From: Staphylococcus haemolyticus
GTDB lineage: Bacteria > Bacillota > Bacilli > Staphylococcales > Staphylococcaceae
Assembly (NCBI RefSeq): GCF_006094395.1
Contig: NZ_CP035291.1
Span: 496,001 to 560,000 of the forward strand
Reading direction: 5' to 3'
Length of the DNA: 64,000 nt
Each line of letters begins with the position of its first letter. The first letter of the stretch is position 1. The notes below the pieces were generated by a model that ran no database searches, had not been told where the DNA came from, and saw only the letters and a program-made list of their open reading frames with translations. The position numbers and the translations under genes are program-made. This document shows, in pieces, positions 1-8,362 of the stretch.

Positions 1-702
1 TAAGCCATAAGTAGTCTCGTTATCTGTTCTAGCTTGGTTGGATTGCCATACATTAGTAGCGATATGATGATGATATTTTTGAGTAGACATGAACAAAGCT
101 TGTGGGAAATTAGAAATATGTTCTAAACCTATTTGTTCCACATAAAAGTCACGTGCTTGCCCGATATCGTGTGTTTTAAGATGTAAATGTCCAATTTTGC
201 CATCAGCAGGCCAACCGTTCCAACCTTCTTCAGTACGTTGTGCAATTAAATCATCTGCATCTACTGCAAGTGTATCCATTTTTACAAAATTACCATCCCA
301 TTGCCAACTTTCATATGGACGATCTTGATATACTTCAATGCCGTTACCTTCTGGATCATTAAAGTATAACGCTTCACTTACAAGATGATCTCCACCACCT
401 ACAGGCACATTTAAACGACTAGCGTGGAATAAAAAGTTTGCTAAATCTGTGCGTGTAGGAAGTAAATAAGCGACATGAAATAAACCGGCTTCTCTAAACC
501 CAGGACGGCGACCATCTTCTAAATATTGTAGTGTTAATGTATGACCATTAGCACCAACATTAAAGATGACATGATTGTCGTCTTGTTCTTTAATTGAAAA
601 TCCTAGTATATTTTTATAAAAGTTTGACATTTTATTTAAGTCTTCAACGTTTAATGTAATATTAGTAACTTGTGTTGCTTCAGTAGTGTGAAATGCATTC
701 AT
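1..702 (-). CDS. catE-like VOC ring-cleaving dioxygenase, 3' end cut by window
   Basis: The gene runs off the left edge, so only the first 234 codons are visible. The product belongs to the vicinal-oxygen-chelate (glyoxalase/extradiol dioxygenase) superfamily. The N-terminal beta-alpha repeat is followed by GLFHVAYLLP, GIEVYQDRP and then GHLHLKTHD, which are typical metal-binding His/Glu segments of CatE-type catechol 2,3-dioxygenases. The start at 702 has a good Shine-Dalgarno sequence (AGGAGGC, 711-717). A second in-frame ATG at 698 does not exist; the CAT at 696-698 is in another frame. A QsrR-type operator sits in its promoter, which supports a role in opening quinone or catechol rings. 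The exact substrate is inferred. Confidence 0.85.
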   Translation of the reverse strand, partial: MNAFHTTEATQVTNITLNVEDLNKMSNFYKNILGFSIKEQDDNHVIFNVGANGHTLTLQYLEDGRRPGFREAGLFHVAYLLPTRTDLANFLFHASRLNVPVGGGDHLVSEALYFNDPEGNGIEVYQDRPYESWQWDGNFVKMDTLAVDADDLIAQRTEEGWNGWPADGKIGHLHLKTHDIGQARDFYVEQIGLEHISNFPQALFMSTQKYHHHIATNVWQSNQARTDNETTYGL

Positions 703-755
703 AATGTAGTGCCTCCTAAGATGAATAAGTCATCCTTATTTATTATTTATATTAA

Positions 756-792
756 GTATAATAAATATACTACTAATCATTAAATTAATCAA
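756..792 (-). promoter_or_regulatory. catE promoter with QsrR-like operator
   Basis: On the minus strand TTGATT (787-792) and TATATT (764-769) are spaced by 17 bp, a good sigma-A promoter for the catE-like gene. The sequence GTATA-N5-TATAC at 756-770 overlaps the -10. This is the pattern described for the quinone-sensing MarR/DUF24 repressor QsrR of S. aureus, which controls catE-type genes. The match is seen directly; binding is inferred. Confidence 0.65.
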
Positions 793-821
793 GGCAGTTG
801 CTTTAAAACTTTAAAAGCATA

Positions 822-884
822 CAAAAAAGCTTTTAGACTAATGTAATAAAGGTGTACTATAAACCTCATTCAAGTCTAAAAGCT
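822..884 (-). terminator. Intrinsic terminator of the GNAT gene
   Basis: Arms AGCTTTTAGACT (828-839) and AGTCTAAAAGCT (873-884) pair perfectly, with further pairing inside the loop (AATG/CATT and AGGT/ACCT). On the minus strand the stem is followed by six T residues (822-827), so it ends transcription of the gene at 942-1223. Confidence 0.75.
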
Positions 885-941
885 AATTCTGTAAAACATT
901 TCAGTTAACTTCAAATTGTAAGCCAACAAATATGAAATAGA

Positions 942-1223
942 TTATCCTAAATAAACATCTTGATAATCATCATTTTTCTCTAGAACGTCTTTCGCAAATG
1001 GGCAAGATGCGATGATTTTTAAGTTGTTTTCACGTGCATAATTAACGACAGCTTCAACTAATTGTTTTCCTAGACCTTGTCCACCTAATTCATCAGCGAC
1101 ACCAGTATGGTCAATATCGATTTCATTATTATCTACTTGTTTAAACGTAATGACAGCTTGAGCATTTTGTTCATCTTCGCCAACATAAAATTGTTGATTA
1201 CCTTTTTTGATTTCTTGTGCCAT
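942..1223 (-). CDS. Small GNAT-family N-acetyltransferase (YjdJ-like)
   Basis: A 93-residue protein of the short GCN5-related acetyltransferase family, which lacks the usual first strands. The acetyl-CoA binding loop is visible as ELGGQGLGKQLVEAVVNYA near residues 45-63, followed by a C-terminal segment with the conserved cysteine-proline (IASCPFAKDVLE). Members of this family are about 90-95 residues long, so it is full length. It is monocistronic, with an AGGAGT ribosome-binding site upstream of the ATG at 1223. The acetyl acceptor is unknown. Confidence 0.8.
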   Translation of the reverse strand: MAQEIKKGNQQFYVGEDEQNAQAVITFKQVDNNEIDIDHTGVADELGGQGLGKQLVEAVVNYARENNLKIIASCPFAKDVLEKNDDYQDVYLG

Positions 1224-1332
1224 AAAACGTCACTCCTTTAATAATGTCATATTAATATCTATCACTTTTGAAGAAATCTAAAACATTTTAAAATTAAATA
1301 TTAAACCTCAAATATAATAATAAACATAGATA

Positions 1333-1384
1333 TTGCATTATTACATTATTAAAGATATAGTTAAAAACGAATTTATTACGTTTT
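1333..1384 (+). promoter_or_regulatory. Promoter and candidate Zur box of zinc lipoprotein gene
   Basis: TTGCAT (1333-1338) and TATAGT (1356-1361) are 17 bp apart. Immediately downstream, around the expected start of transcription, lies an inverted repeat AAAACG-N9-CGTTTT (1364-1384). Its core CGAATTTATTACG (1368-1380) differs at two positions from the CGTAATNATTACG core of Firmicute Zur boxes. This placement fits repression by zinc. The motif is seen; the regulator is inferred. Confidence 0.5.
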
Positions 1385-1396
1385 GGAGGGTTCTGT

Positions 1397-2359
1397 GTGA
1401 AGAGGATTGGCTATCTCATTATCGTCCTGTGTATTAGTATTGCTTTATCAGCTTGTAGCACAGGGCAATATTCGGATGCGAAAAAGAAAGATGTTTCAAC
1501 CAATAATAAAATAAATATCTATACTACAGTATTTGCATTTGAAAGTTTCACCAAACAAATAGGTGGCAAATATGTCAATGTGGATACGATTTATCCTCCA
1601 GGTGCAGACACCCATTCATATGAACCAACTCAGAGAGATATGATTAATATTGCTAAAAGTGATCTGTTTATATATTCAAGTGACGACTTAGATCCAGTGG
1701 CTAAGACGATTACGCAATCAATGACCAACGATGATATGAAATTAGCAGTTGCAGCTGATTTAAATCATCATACATTGCTTGAAGAAGACCATGATCATGA
1801 AGATCACGACCAGCATCATAGTCATGAAGAGGAAAGTCACGACCCACATGTTTGGCTCGACCCAGTCCTAGACAAGCATTTTGCAGAAAAAATAAAGAAT
1901 GATTTAGTTAAAAGAGATCCTCAACACAAAGCATATTATGAACAAAATTTTAAGAAATTGAATCAGGATTTAACAGATTTAGACAATAATTTGAAAACAA
2001 TTACTAAAAATCCTAAAAGAGAAAAAGTAACTATCTCTCACGATTCATTAGGTTATTTAGCAGAGCGTTATCACTTTCAACAAGAGGGTGTCAGTGGTAT
2101 GAATAACGAAGAGCCTAGTCAAAAGGATATTCTTGCGCTTATTAAACAAATCAATCAATCGAAGCAACCTTATATCCTTTACGAACAGAATATCACTTCA
2201 AAGATAACTGATGTTATTCGTGATGAAACCAATGCAGAACCAGTAAGTTTTAATAATTTGTCTGTGCTATCTAAAGAACAAGCTAACGACAAAGATTTAA
2301 CTTTCCAATCAATCATGAAAAAGAATATTAAAGCGTTGGATAAAGCATTGAATAAATAA
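1397..2359 (+). CDS. Zinc ABC transporter substrate-binding lipoprotein (AdcA/ZnuA-like)
   Basis: A cluster A-I metal-binding lipoprotein of 320 residues. The signal peptide ends in the lipobox LSAC with Cys19-20, so it should be anchored on the outer membrane face. A histidine- and acid-rich loop (residues about 133-152) follows the first metal ligand and is typical of zinc rather than manganese binders. The conserved DPHVWLDP motif and the later His and Asp/Glu ligands are present. Translation starts at GTG 1397, six bases after GGAGGG. No permease or ATPase gene is adjacent, so it must use a transporter encoded elsewhere. Unlike long AdcA proteins it has no C-terminal ZinT-like domain. Zinc as substrate is inferred from the loop and the Zur-like box. 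Confidence 0.88.
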   Translation: MKRIGYLIIVLCISIALSACSTGQYSDAKKKDVSTNNKINIYTTVFAFESFTKQIGGKYVNVDTIYPPGADTHSYEPTQRDMINIAKSDLFIYSSDDLDPVAKTITQSMTNDDMKLAVAADLNHHTLLEEDHDHEDHDQHHSHEEESHDPHVWLDPVLDKHFAEKIKNDLVKRDPQHKAYYEQNFKKLNQDLTDLDNNLKTITKNPKREKVTISHDSLGYLAERYHFQQEGVSGMNNEEPSQKDILALIKQINQSKQPYILYEQNITSKITDVIRDETNAEPVSFNNLSVLSKEQANDKDLTFQSIMKKNIKALDKALNK

Positions 2360-2402
2360 AAAATATCCCCAATCCTTTTATTAGGAGATGGGGATATTTT
2401 TA
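2358..2402. terminator. Bidirectional terminator
   Basis: The arms AAAATATCCCC (2360-2370) and GGGGATATTTT (2390-2400) pair perfectly and are flanked by A- and T-runs. The hairpin lies between the convergent zinc lipoprotein gene and the aldehyde dehydrogenase gene and can serve both. Confidence 0.8.
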
Positions 2403-2409
2403 TACCAAT

Positions 2410-3837
2410 TTATTCATATCTAATATAGCTCACCGTTGTATTGTAGTATTCTTCGAAACCATGAATACCATCTGCTCCACCTAAACCTGATTCTCTCCAA
2501 CCAGCATGGTAACCATTAACAACTTCTTCTGCTTCGCAATTAGCGTAAACTTCACCGAATTTTAAACGTTCTGTAGCTTCCATCACTTCTTTTAAATTCT
2601 CTGAAAAGATATAAGAAGATAAACCTGCATTTGTATCGTTTGCGGCATCAATTGCTTCATCGAAATCATTATAAGTTGTAATTGCTAGAACAGGGCCAAA
2701 AATTTCCTCTTTAAAGGCACTGTCATCTTTTTTTACATTATCAAGAATTGTAGGTTCATAGAAGAAACCAGCGCGATCTAATTTATGACCGCCTAAGACT
2801 AAGTCTGCACCATTTTTAATGGCTTCTTGCACTTTGTTATCAATACTGTCCAATTGAGTTTGATTGATAATAGCACCATAGTCGGTATTGTCGTCTAATG
2901 GGTCCCCGACTTGTAAGTCGCTCATACGTTGTTTAGCCTTGCTCACAAAGTCATCATGAACATCTTCGTGAACAAAGATACGTTCTGGACAAGTACATAC
3001 CTGACCAGCATTATTTATTCGTGCTGTGACAATGTAGTCCACTGCTTTGTCTAGGTTTGCATGAGGTGTAACCAAGACAGGCGCGTTACCACCTAATTCA
3101 AGGTTCACTTTTTTTACTGCATCTGCTGCATTTTTATAAACGGCTTTACCAGCACGCATACTTCCTGTTAAAGAAATGAGTTGTACATCTTTATGTGTGG
3201 CAAGCTGTGTACCCACAGCTTCACCAGTGCCTGGTACAATTTGAATTAAACCGGCTGGAATCGTTGAAGCACGGAATAGCTCAGCCAATCTTAACGTTAA
3301 TAATGTTGTTTCTTCACTTGGTTTAATGACGATTGAGCATCCCGTTACTAGTGCTGGAATCACTTTACGCATCAAGACCATAATTGGTGCATTCCATGGG
3401 ACGATACCTGCAGTTACACCAATTGGCTTTTTAATTAATTGAATCATTTCATGAGATACACTATTTTGTAGTACTTCGCCTTTATTACGCATACTTAAAC
3501 TTGTCATATAATCAATAAATTGCACAGCTTTATCGATTTCACCTTCAGCTTGTGCTAATGTTTTACCTTGTTCTTTAACATACAATTTGGCAAGTTCATC
3601 TTTGTTTTGCTCTAATAAAGGAATTAATAATTTAACATGCTCTGCACGTGTTGGTGCTGGTACTTTTTCCCATTCAAGTTGTGCATGTTTAGATTTTTCG
3701 ATTGCCTCGTTAACTTCTTCCTCAGTTGCGAAAGTAATGGTATCAAATGCTTCTCCTGTAGCAGGATTGATGACTTCCATCGTGTCATTAGATTTACTCT
3801 CTACAAATTCATTGTTTATAAATAATTGATTGGTCAT
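2410..3837 (-). CDS. aldA: Aldehyde dehydrogenase (AldA-like)
   Basis: An NAD(P)-dependent aldehyde dehydrogenase of 475 residues, oxidising an aldehyde to the acid. The catalytic general base is in ELGGNAP, the catalytic cysteine in NNAGQVCTCPERI, and the cofactor-binding segment around IVIKPSEETT and SLTGS is intact. The CTCPER context resembles lactaldehyde/glycolaldehyde dehydrogenases, but substrate cannot be fixed. I place the start at 3837 because GGAGGTG (3844-3850) precedes this ATG; an upstream in-frame ATG at 3873 lacks a ribosome-binding site and adds 12 unrelated residues. It is divergent from the mhqR operon, which suggests a link to electrophile detoxification. Confidence 0.85.
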   Translation of the reverse strand: MTNQLFINNEFVESKSNDTMEVINPATGEAFDTITFATEEEVNEAIEKSKHAQLEWEKVPAPTRAEHVKLLIPLLEQNKDELAKLYVKEQGKTLAQAEGEIDKAVQFIDYMTSLSMRNKGEVLQNSVSHEMIQLIKKPIGVTAGIVPWNAPIMVLMRKVIPALVTGCSIVIKPSEETTLLTLRLAELFRASTIPAGLIQIVPGTGEAVGTQLATHKDVQLISLTGSMRAGKAVYKNAADAVKKVNLELGGNAPVLVTPHANLDKAVDYIVTARINNAGQVCTCPERIFVHEDVHDDFVSKAKQRMSDLQVGDPLDDNTDYGAIINQTQLDSIDNKVQEAIKNGADLVLGGHKLDRAGFFYEPTILDNVKKDDSAFKEEIFGPVLAITTYNDFDEAIDAANDTNAGLSSYIFSENLKEVMEATERLKFGEVYANCEAEEVVNGYHAGWRESGLGGADGIHGFEEYYNTTVSYIRYE

Positions 3838-3947
3838 TTGAGACACCTCCATTGTTTGTATTCCCTGTAACAACCGTTTCCATGCTTATTTCATTTTGAA
3901 AAAAGATAGAAATAAATAGATATTGAAATTATAATAGAGCTAACATA

Positions 3948-3998
3948 TTGACGATTAATAGAAACGCGTGTACAATTTATCTCGAAATCGAAATAAAT
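3948..3998 (+). promoter_or_regulatory. mhqR promoter with MhqR-type operator
   Basis: TTGACG (3948-3953) and TACAAT (3971-3976) are 17 bp apart. Directly after the -10 comes TTATCTCGAAATCGAAATAA (3977-3996), an imperfect palindrome of the form TTATnTCGAnnTCGAnATAA. It closely resembles the TATCTCGAATTCGAGATA-type operator of the MarR repressor MhqR in Bacillus. A repressor there would cover the transcription start. The same 22 bp recur at 4478-4499. Confidence 0.75.
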
Positions 3999-4014
3999 TA
4001 AAGGTGGTGAGTAA

Positions 4015-4449
4015 ATGGATCGCACAGAACATTCATTAAAAGCATTTATTGGTCTAAATAGAGCATTAGATACATTAGAAAAAATCGTGCAACAAGATGT
4101 GAAGAATTACGGACTCAATGTGACGGAATTTGCGGTGTTAGAGTTACTCTATAGTAAAGGTCCACAACCTATTCAACGTATTAGAGATAGGGTGCTCATC
4201 GCGAGTAGTAGTATTTCATACGTTGTGAGCCAATTAGAAGACAAAGGTTGGATTACACGTGATAAAGATCCATCAGATAAGCGTGTATATAACGCAACAC
4301 TTACTGACAAAGGTCAACAATTTATGGCAGATATATTTCCACAACATGCCTCAACGTTGGAACAAGCCTTCTCAGTTCTATCAGAAGAAGAATTGATAAC
4401 GATTCAACAAGCATTCAAAAAATTAAGTGCACAATCTACTGAAGTGTAA
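4015..4449 (+). CDS. mhqR: MarR-family repressor MhqR-like
   Basis: A MarR-type winged-helix regulator of 144 residues, the usual family length. The N-terminal helix is followed by the DNA-binding region with [17 protein letters not shown] as recognition helix and wing start, and [16 protein letters not shown] as the wing, the hallmark of MarR proteins. It is the first gene of the operon with two dioxygenases and an esterase, the same arrangement as the quinone-responsive mhqRED operon of S. aureus, whose product MhqR represses its own operon. The GGTGG ribosome site precedes ATG 4015. No cysteine is present in the translated protein, so sensing by quinone binding rather than thiol oxidation is likely (inference). 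Confidence 0.85.
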   Translation: MDRTEHSLKAFIGLNRALDTLEKIVQQDVKNYGLNVTEFAVLELLYSKGPQPIQRIRDRVLIASSSISYVVSQLEDKGWITRDKDPSDKRVYNATLTDKGQQFMADIFPQHASTLEQAFSVLSEEELITIQQAFKKLSAQSTEV

Positions 4450-4477
4450 ATCGGTGCACTTTTATTTATAACGAAAA

Positions 4478-4499
4478 TTATCTCGAAATCGAAATAAAT
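4478..4499 (+). promoter_or_regulatory. Second MhqR-type operator inside the operon
   Basis: These 22 bases are identical to 3977-3998 upstream of mhqR. The site lies in the short gap between mhqR and the first dioxygenase gene and abuts its ribosome-binding site (GGAGG, 4500-4504). It may repress an internal promoter or block elongation. I do not see a convincing -35/-10 pair in the 48-bp gap, though AT-rich sequence is present. Confidence 0.7.
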
Positions 4500-4512
4500 G
4501 GAGGTTTTTAAT

Positions 4513-5481
4513 ATGGCTAAACATGATTTATTAGGTATTCATCATGTAACTGCAATTACAGATGATGCTGAACGTAACTATAAATTTTTTACCGAAGTAC
4601 TAGGTATGAGACTAGTTAAAAAAACAGTAAACCAAGATGATATTCAAACGTATCATACATTTTTTGCAGATGATGAGGGGACAGCTGGTACAGATATGAC
4701 ATTCTTTGATTTTCCTGGCATTCCTCAAGGACGTAAAGGTACCAATTCGATTACTAAACCATCGTTTCGTGTTCCAAGTGGTGAAGCATTAACATACTAT
4801 ATGAAGCGGTTTGAAGCGTTTGGTATAAAACATGATGGTATTCAAAACGTGTTAGGTAAGAAGGTATTGCCTTTTCAAGAGGAGGATGGACAAGACTATC
4901 AATTAGTATCCGATGAAGGCAACAGCGGTGTCTCACCAGGTAAACCATGGAAGAATGGGCCGGTTCCAGAGGATAAGGCAATTTATGGCTTAGGACCAAT
5001 TGAAATCACGGTCAGTTACTTCGAGGATTTCAAACAATTATTGAAAAATGTTTATGGGATGCGAACAATTATGAATGAAGAAGATGTAGCATTACTTGAA
5101 GTCGGTGAAGGTGGTAATGGTGGTCAAGTTATTTTAAGAAAGGATTCAGAGGGACCAGTTGCCGTACAAGGATATGGCGAAGTTCATCATGTATCATTTA
5201 GAGTGAAAGATCATGAGGCCATTAAACACTGGATACAGAAATATCAAGAACTAGGCATACCAAACTCCGGTTTAGTCGATCGTTTTTATTTTGAAGCATT
5301 GTATGCACGAATCGGTCATATTTTGTTAGAAATTTCAACTGATGGACCTGGTTTTATGGGTGATGAACCCTATGAAACGCTAGGCGAGAAATTATCACTT
5401 CCACCATTTTTAGAGGAACAAAGAGAAGCGATTGAAGCGCAAGTTCGTCCGTTTGATACAACTGGAAAAAGTTATAAATAG
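4513..5481 (+). CDS. Ring-cleaving dioxygenase, first copy (MhqO/MhqE-like)
   Basis: A VOC-superfamily protein of 322 residues built from two tandem glyoxalase-like modules. Metal-ligand segments are visible at GIHHVTAIT near the N terminus, EVHHVSFRV in the middle and ILLEISTDGPGF near the C terminus. The family is described as hydroquinone- or quinone-inducible extradiol dioxygenases. I place the start at 4513 because GGAGG at 4500-4504 precedes it; the ATG at 4498 overlaps that ribosome site. It shares domain layout with the next gene (IKQTVNYDDTKTYH there, VKKTVNQDDIQTYH here), so the two are tandem paralogues in one operon with mhqR and the esterase. Confidence 0.88.
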   Translation: MAKHDLLGIHHVTAITDDAERNYKFFTEVLGMRLVKKTVNQDDIQTYHTFFADDEGTAGTDMTFFDFPGIPQGRKGTNSITKPSFRVPSGEALTYYMKRFEAFGIKHDGIQNVLGKKVLPFQEEDGQDYQLVSDEGNSGVSPGKPWKNGPVPEDKAIYGLGPIEITVSYFEDFKQLLKNVYGMRTIMNEEDVALLEVGEGGNGGQVILRKDSEGPVAVQGYGEVHHVSFRVKDHEAIKHWIQKYQELGIPNSGLVDRFYFEALYARIGHILLEISTDGPGFMGDEPYETLGEKLSLPPFLEEQREAIEAQVRPFDTTGKSYK

Positions 5482-5496
5482 GGAGGTATTGAATTT

Positions 5497-6402
5497 ATGG
5501 AACCAATTACACACATTCATCATATTTCAGCGATTGTAGGAGATGCTCAAGAAACGTATGATTTCTATACAAATGTATTAAATTTATCTTTGATTAAACA
5601 AACAGTAAATTATGATGATACAAAAACATATCACTTATATTTCTCAAATGACAGAGCGCAACATGATATGGTACTTACTTTCTTTAATTGGCCAAATCAA
5701 TATAGAGGTCGTATCGGTTCAGGTCAGGTTGGACGTTTAGCGTTTAGAATACCGAAAGATAGCATGTCACATTGGGAAATGAAATTAAATGCGAATGGGA
5801 TTCAAACACGTCAAACTGATTCATTCAATCAAACAACGTTAGAATTTGAGGACATTCACGGATTAACACTAGCGATGGTTGAAAGTGATGAAGAACGTGT
5901 TAACAATGACATCATAGGATTTCATGGCGTAACAATGCTATCAGGTAATCCTCAAGCTACGGAAGCATTGTTGCAAAATGATTTAGGGTTAGAATATATT
6001 CAAGAAACAGATGACAATGTGCACTATCAAACGAGTGGTAGCGTGCATCATCAAATTATTGTGAAAAAGTTTGTAAACCCACAACCTGTACGTTGGGGTG
6101 GTGGCATCTTCCATCATATTGCATGGTCAGTACCAAATGACGAGGTACATGTACAATGGCGTGATTATCTTCATAATAAAGGTTTGCATGTAACAGATGT
6201 GAAAGAACGATTCTATTTTCATGCGGTTTACATGAAAGAACCTGGCAATTTAATATTTGAATTTGCAACTGCAGGACCTGGATTCACGATTGATGAAAGC
6301 GTCGATGATTTAGGTAGACAACTACAGTTACCGCCATTTTACGAGGAAAGAAGATATGAAATAGAAGGTCATTTAATGCCAATAAAATTAAATGAGTACT
6401 AA
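5497..6402 (+). CDS. Ring-cleaving dioxygenase, second copy (MhqE-like)
   Basis: A second two-module VOC dioxygenase, 301 residues, starting 16 bases after the first copy with GGGAGGT in front of ATG 5497. Metal-ligand segments are THIHHISAIV, GIFHHIAWSV and LIFEFATAGPGF. It is shorter than its neighbour and clearly diverged in the modules, so the two enzymes may open different quinone adducts (inference). Both have the C-terminal LQLPPFYEERR or LSLPPFLEEQR tail typical of this family. Confidence 0.87.
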   Translation: MEPITHIHHISAIVGDAQETYDFYTNVLNLSLIKQTVNYDDTKTYHLYFSNDRAQHDMVLTFFNWPNQYRGRIGSGQVGRLAFRIPKDSMSHWEMKLNANGIQTRQTDSFNQTTLEFEDIHGLTLAMVESDEERVNNDIIGFHGVTMLSGNPQATEALLQNDLGLEYIQETDDNVHYQTSGSVHHQIIVKKFVNPQPVRWGGGIFHHIAWSVPNDEVHVQWRDYLHNKGLHVTDVKERFYFHAVYMKEPGNLIFEFATAGPGFTIDESVDDLGRQLQLPPFYEERRYEIEGHLMPIKLNEY

Positions 6403-6417
6403 GGAGAGGTGAGACAA

Positions 6418-7011
6418 ATGGAACATATTTATAGACCAGGTAAGGATAACGCACCTACGTTAATTTTGTTACATGGAACTGGTGGGGATGAAACAGATCT
6501 TATTCCACTTGGAACAGCTTTAAATCCTAACTATAACTTGTTAAGTATTCGTGGAGAAGTCAATGAAAATGGTATGAATCGTTATTTCAAACGTCTTGCA
6601 GAAGACGTATACGATGAGGAAGATTTAGAATATCGAGGTCAACGGTTGCTTGGTTTTATTTATGAAGCGGCTGAACAGTATCAATTTGATTTGAAACGAA
6701 CGGCTTTAGTTGGTTTCTCTAATGGATCAAATATTGCGATTAACTTAATGTTACGTGACAAAGCACCGTTTAAAAAAGCATTACTATTTGCCCCACTTTA
6801 TCCAATAGACGCTTCAACAAGCAAAGATATGAGTGATGTAGACGTTCTATTATCAATGGGAAAAAATGATCCAATCGTATCTATTGATCAAAGTGAACAT
6901 GTCATTAACTTATTTAAACATCAGGGTGCACAGGTTACAGAAGTATGGGTCAATAGTCATGAAATTACACAAGCTGGATTACAGAAAGGTCAAGAAATAC
7001 TGAATTCATAA
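6418..7011 (+). CDS. mhqD: MhqD-like carboxylesterase/phospholipase
   Basis: An alpha/beta hydrolase of the phospholipase/carboxylesterase family, 197 residues. The oxyanion segment is LLHGTGGDE, the nucleophile is in GFSNGS, the acid is likely the Asp in MGKNDPIVS and the His is in VNSHEITQAG. It closes the mhq operon as in S. aureus mhqRED and B. subtilis mhqED. The start is ATG 6418 behind AGGAGAGGTG (6402-6411); the GTG at 6409 lies inside that ribosome site. Its stop-to-start distance from the second dioxygenase is 15 bases, so the genes are co-transcribed. The natural substrate is not known. Confidence 0.87.
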   Translation: MEHIYRPGKDNAPTLILLHGTGGDETDLIPLGTALNPNYNLLSIRGEVNENGMNRYFKRLAEDVYDEEDLEYRGQRLLGFIYEAAEQYQFDLKRTALVGFSNGSNIAINLMLRDKAPFKKALLFAPLYPIDASTSKDMSDVDVLLSMGKNDPIVSIDQSEHVINLFKHQGAQVTEVWVNSHEITQAGLQKGQEILNS

Positions 7012-7013
7012 TG

Positions 7014-7058
7014 GAAAAGGACTCAAAGATGTATGGTTCGCATCTTTGGGTCCATTTT
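7014..7058 (+). terminator. mhq operon terminator
   Basis: The arms GGACTCAAAGATG (7019-7031) and CATCTTTGGGTCC (7041-7053) pair with one mismatch, followed by ATTTTAAT. It ends the mhq operon and may also serve the convergent gene that ends at 7072. Confidence 0.75.
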
Positions 7059-7071
7059 AATGTATCCTAAT

Positions 7072-8133
7072 TTATTTAGAGAATACTAAGTGTTTAAACC
7101 CTTGGTATAAAATTGGGATAAGTAGTATGAAGCCAAATAATCCCATGATTGGGAAGACTTTTCCAATTAAAGAAATGAAACCGATAAATGTACATATAAA
7201 CGTGATGATAGCCATTATAATGATGAGTACAAAGTACCCTTTGGAAAATGGCTCTGTAAATCTGGAAGCAAATGCATACATAAGACCTACAATCGTATTA
7301 TAGATAACAAGAACCATTATAATCGACATCACTGTACCTAATAATGGTGAAATGTGACTTGCGAGTAATAGGGTCGGCAATGCGACAGATTGAATATGTT
7401 CAAATTCTGTAACAAGGCACAAATTAATCATTAATAACAGTAATGTGATAATGATGCCACCAAGTAGGCCACCCCATAAGCCAGACTGACGATGCTGCAT
7501 GCGACCGCCCATAACACTTAAAAAACTAAATGCGGCTGCGATTTGTAGGCTTGCATAATTTAACCCATCAAACCACCAACCAAGTGATAGAGATTGATGC
7601 TGTTTGTTGAAACGATTGGCCGCACTAAAATTTAAATCTCCTGTTATAAAATAATAGATAGCGATAATAGAAACAACAATGACTAAGAACGGTGTAACCA
7701 TACCTAATACCGTAATCAGACGTTCAAATTTAAGAAATAGCGTCATAAGAATGACTAACACTAGAATTAATGAACTCAACCAATAAGGTAATCCGAAACT
7801 TTCATGTATAGTTGACGCACCACCCGCAGTCATAATCATCGCTAAGGAGAATAAGAATAGAGTTAAGATAATATCAAAGATACGTGCAATGATTGGATGT
7901 AAATAATATCGAATAGACTCAGAATGGTTATGAGATTGAATGACAAAGCCAGTGTTTAATACGAAAACGCCTGCTAGCGTTATAATCAAACCGGTAACAA
8001 TAATGCCAGAGATGCTATAGATACCGTTACTTGTGAAGAACTGAAATATTTCTTGACCAGTAGCAAAACCAGCACCAACGACAACACCAACAAGTGCGAA
8101 AGCTACCATGATAGTCTCTTTAAAAAGTTGCAC
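7072..8133 (-). CDS. YkvI-family multi-spanning membrane protein
   Basis: A 353-residue integral membrane protein with about ten hydrophobic segments, related to the uncharacterised YkvI/COG3949 group of the APC/NSS-like transporter fold. The first segment carries the pattern GVVVGAGFATGQEIFQFF, which matches the glycine-rich unwound helix 1 of such transporters. The start is a GTG at 8133 preceded by GAAAGGAAA on the minus strand; an in-frame ATG at 8109 is a weaker alternative. Substrate is unknown. It is divergent from the antiporter gene. Confidence 0.75.
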   Translation of the reverse strand: MQLFKETIMVAFALVGVVVGAGFATGQEIFQFFTSNGIYSISGIIVTGLIITLAGVFVLNTGFVIQSHNHSESIRYYLHPIIARIFDIILTLFLFSLAMIMTAGGASTIHESFGLPYWLSSLILVLVILMTLFLKFERLITVLGMVTPFLVIVVSIIAIYYFITGDLNFSAANRFNKQHQSLSLGWWFDGLNYASLQIAAAFSFLSVMGGRMQHRQSGLWGGLLGGIIITLLLLMINLCLVTEFEHIQSVALPTLLLASHISPLLGTVMSIIMVLVIYNTIVGLMYAFASRFTEPFSKGYFVLIIIMAIITFICTFIGFISLIGKVFPIMGLFGFILLIPILYQGFKHLVFSK

Positions 8134-8362
8134 AATTAAAATTTCCTTTCAAATCATTTCTAAATTCATATATTTAAACGCAATTACCTATTTTAGATGA
8201 AAATATACTAGAAATAAATAGGAAAGTTTACTCGAAGTGAACATTGTATGTCCGAAAAAGGCATTAACAGGTTGTTTATAAAATAATAATGCAGGCTTAA
8301 TCAAAGTTTGATAGTATTACACAGTATTAAAAAAGTTGAATCTTATTGAGGAAGGTGTAGGT

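Noticed and set aside
3587-3829. Plus-strand open frames inside the aldehyde dehydrogenase gene
   Set aside because: They are antisense shadows of a well-conserved gene, without ribosome sites or family matches.
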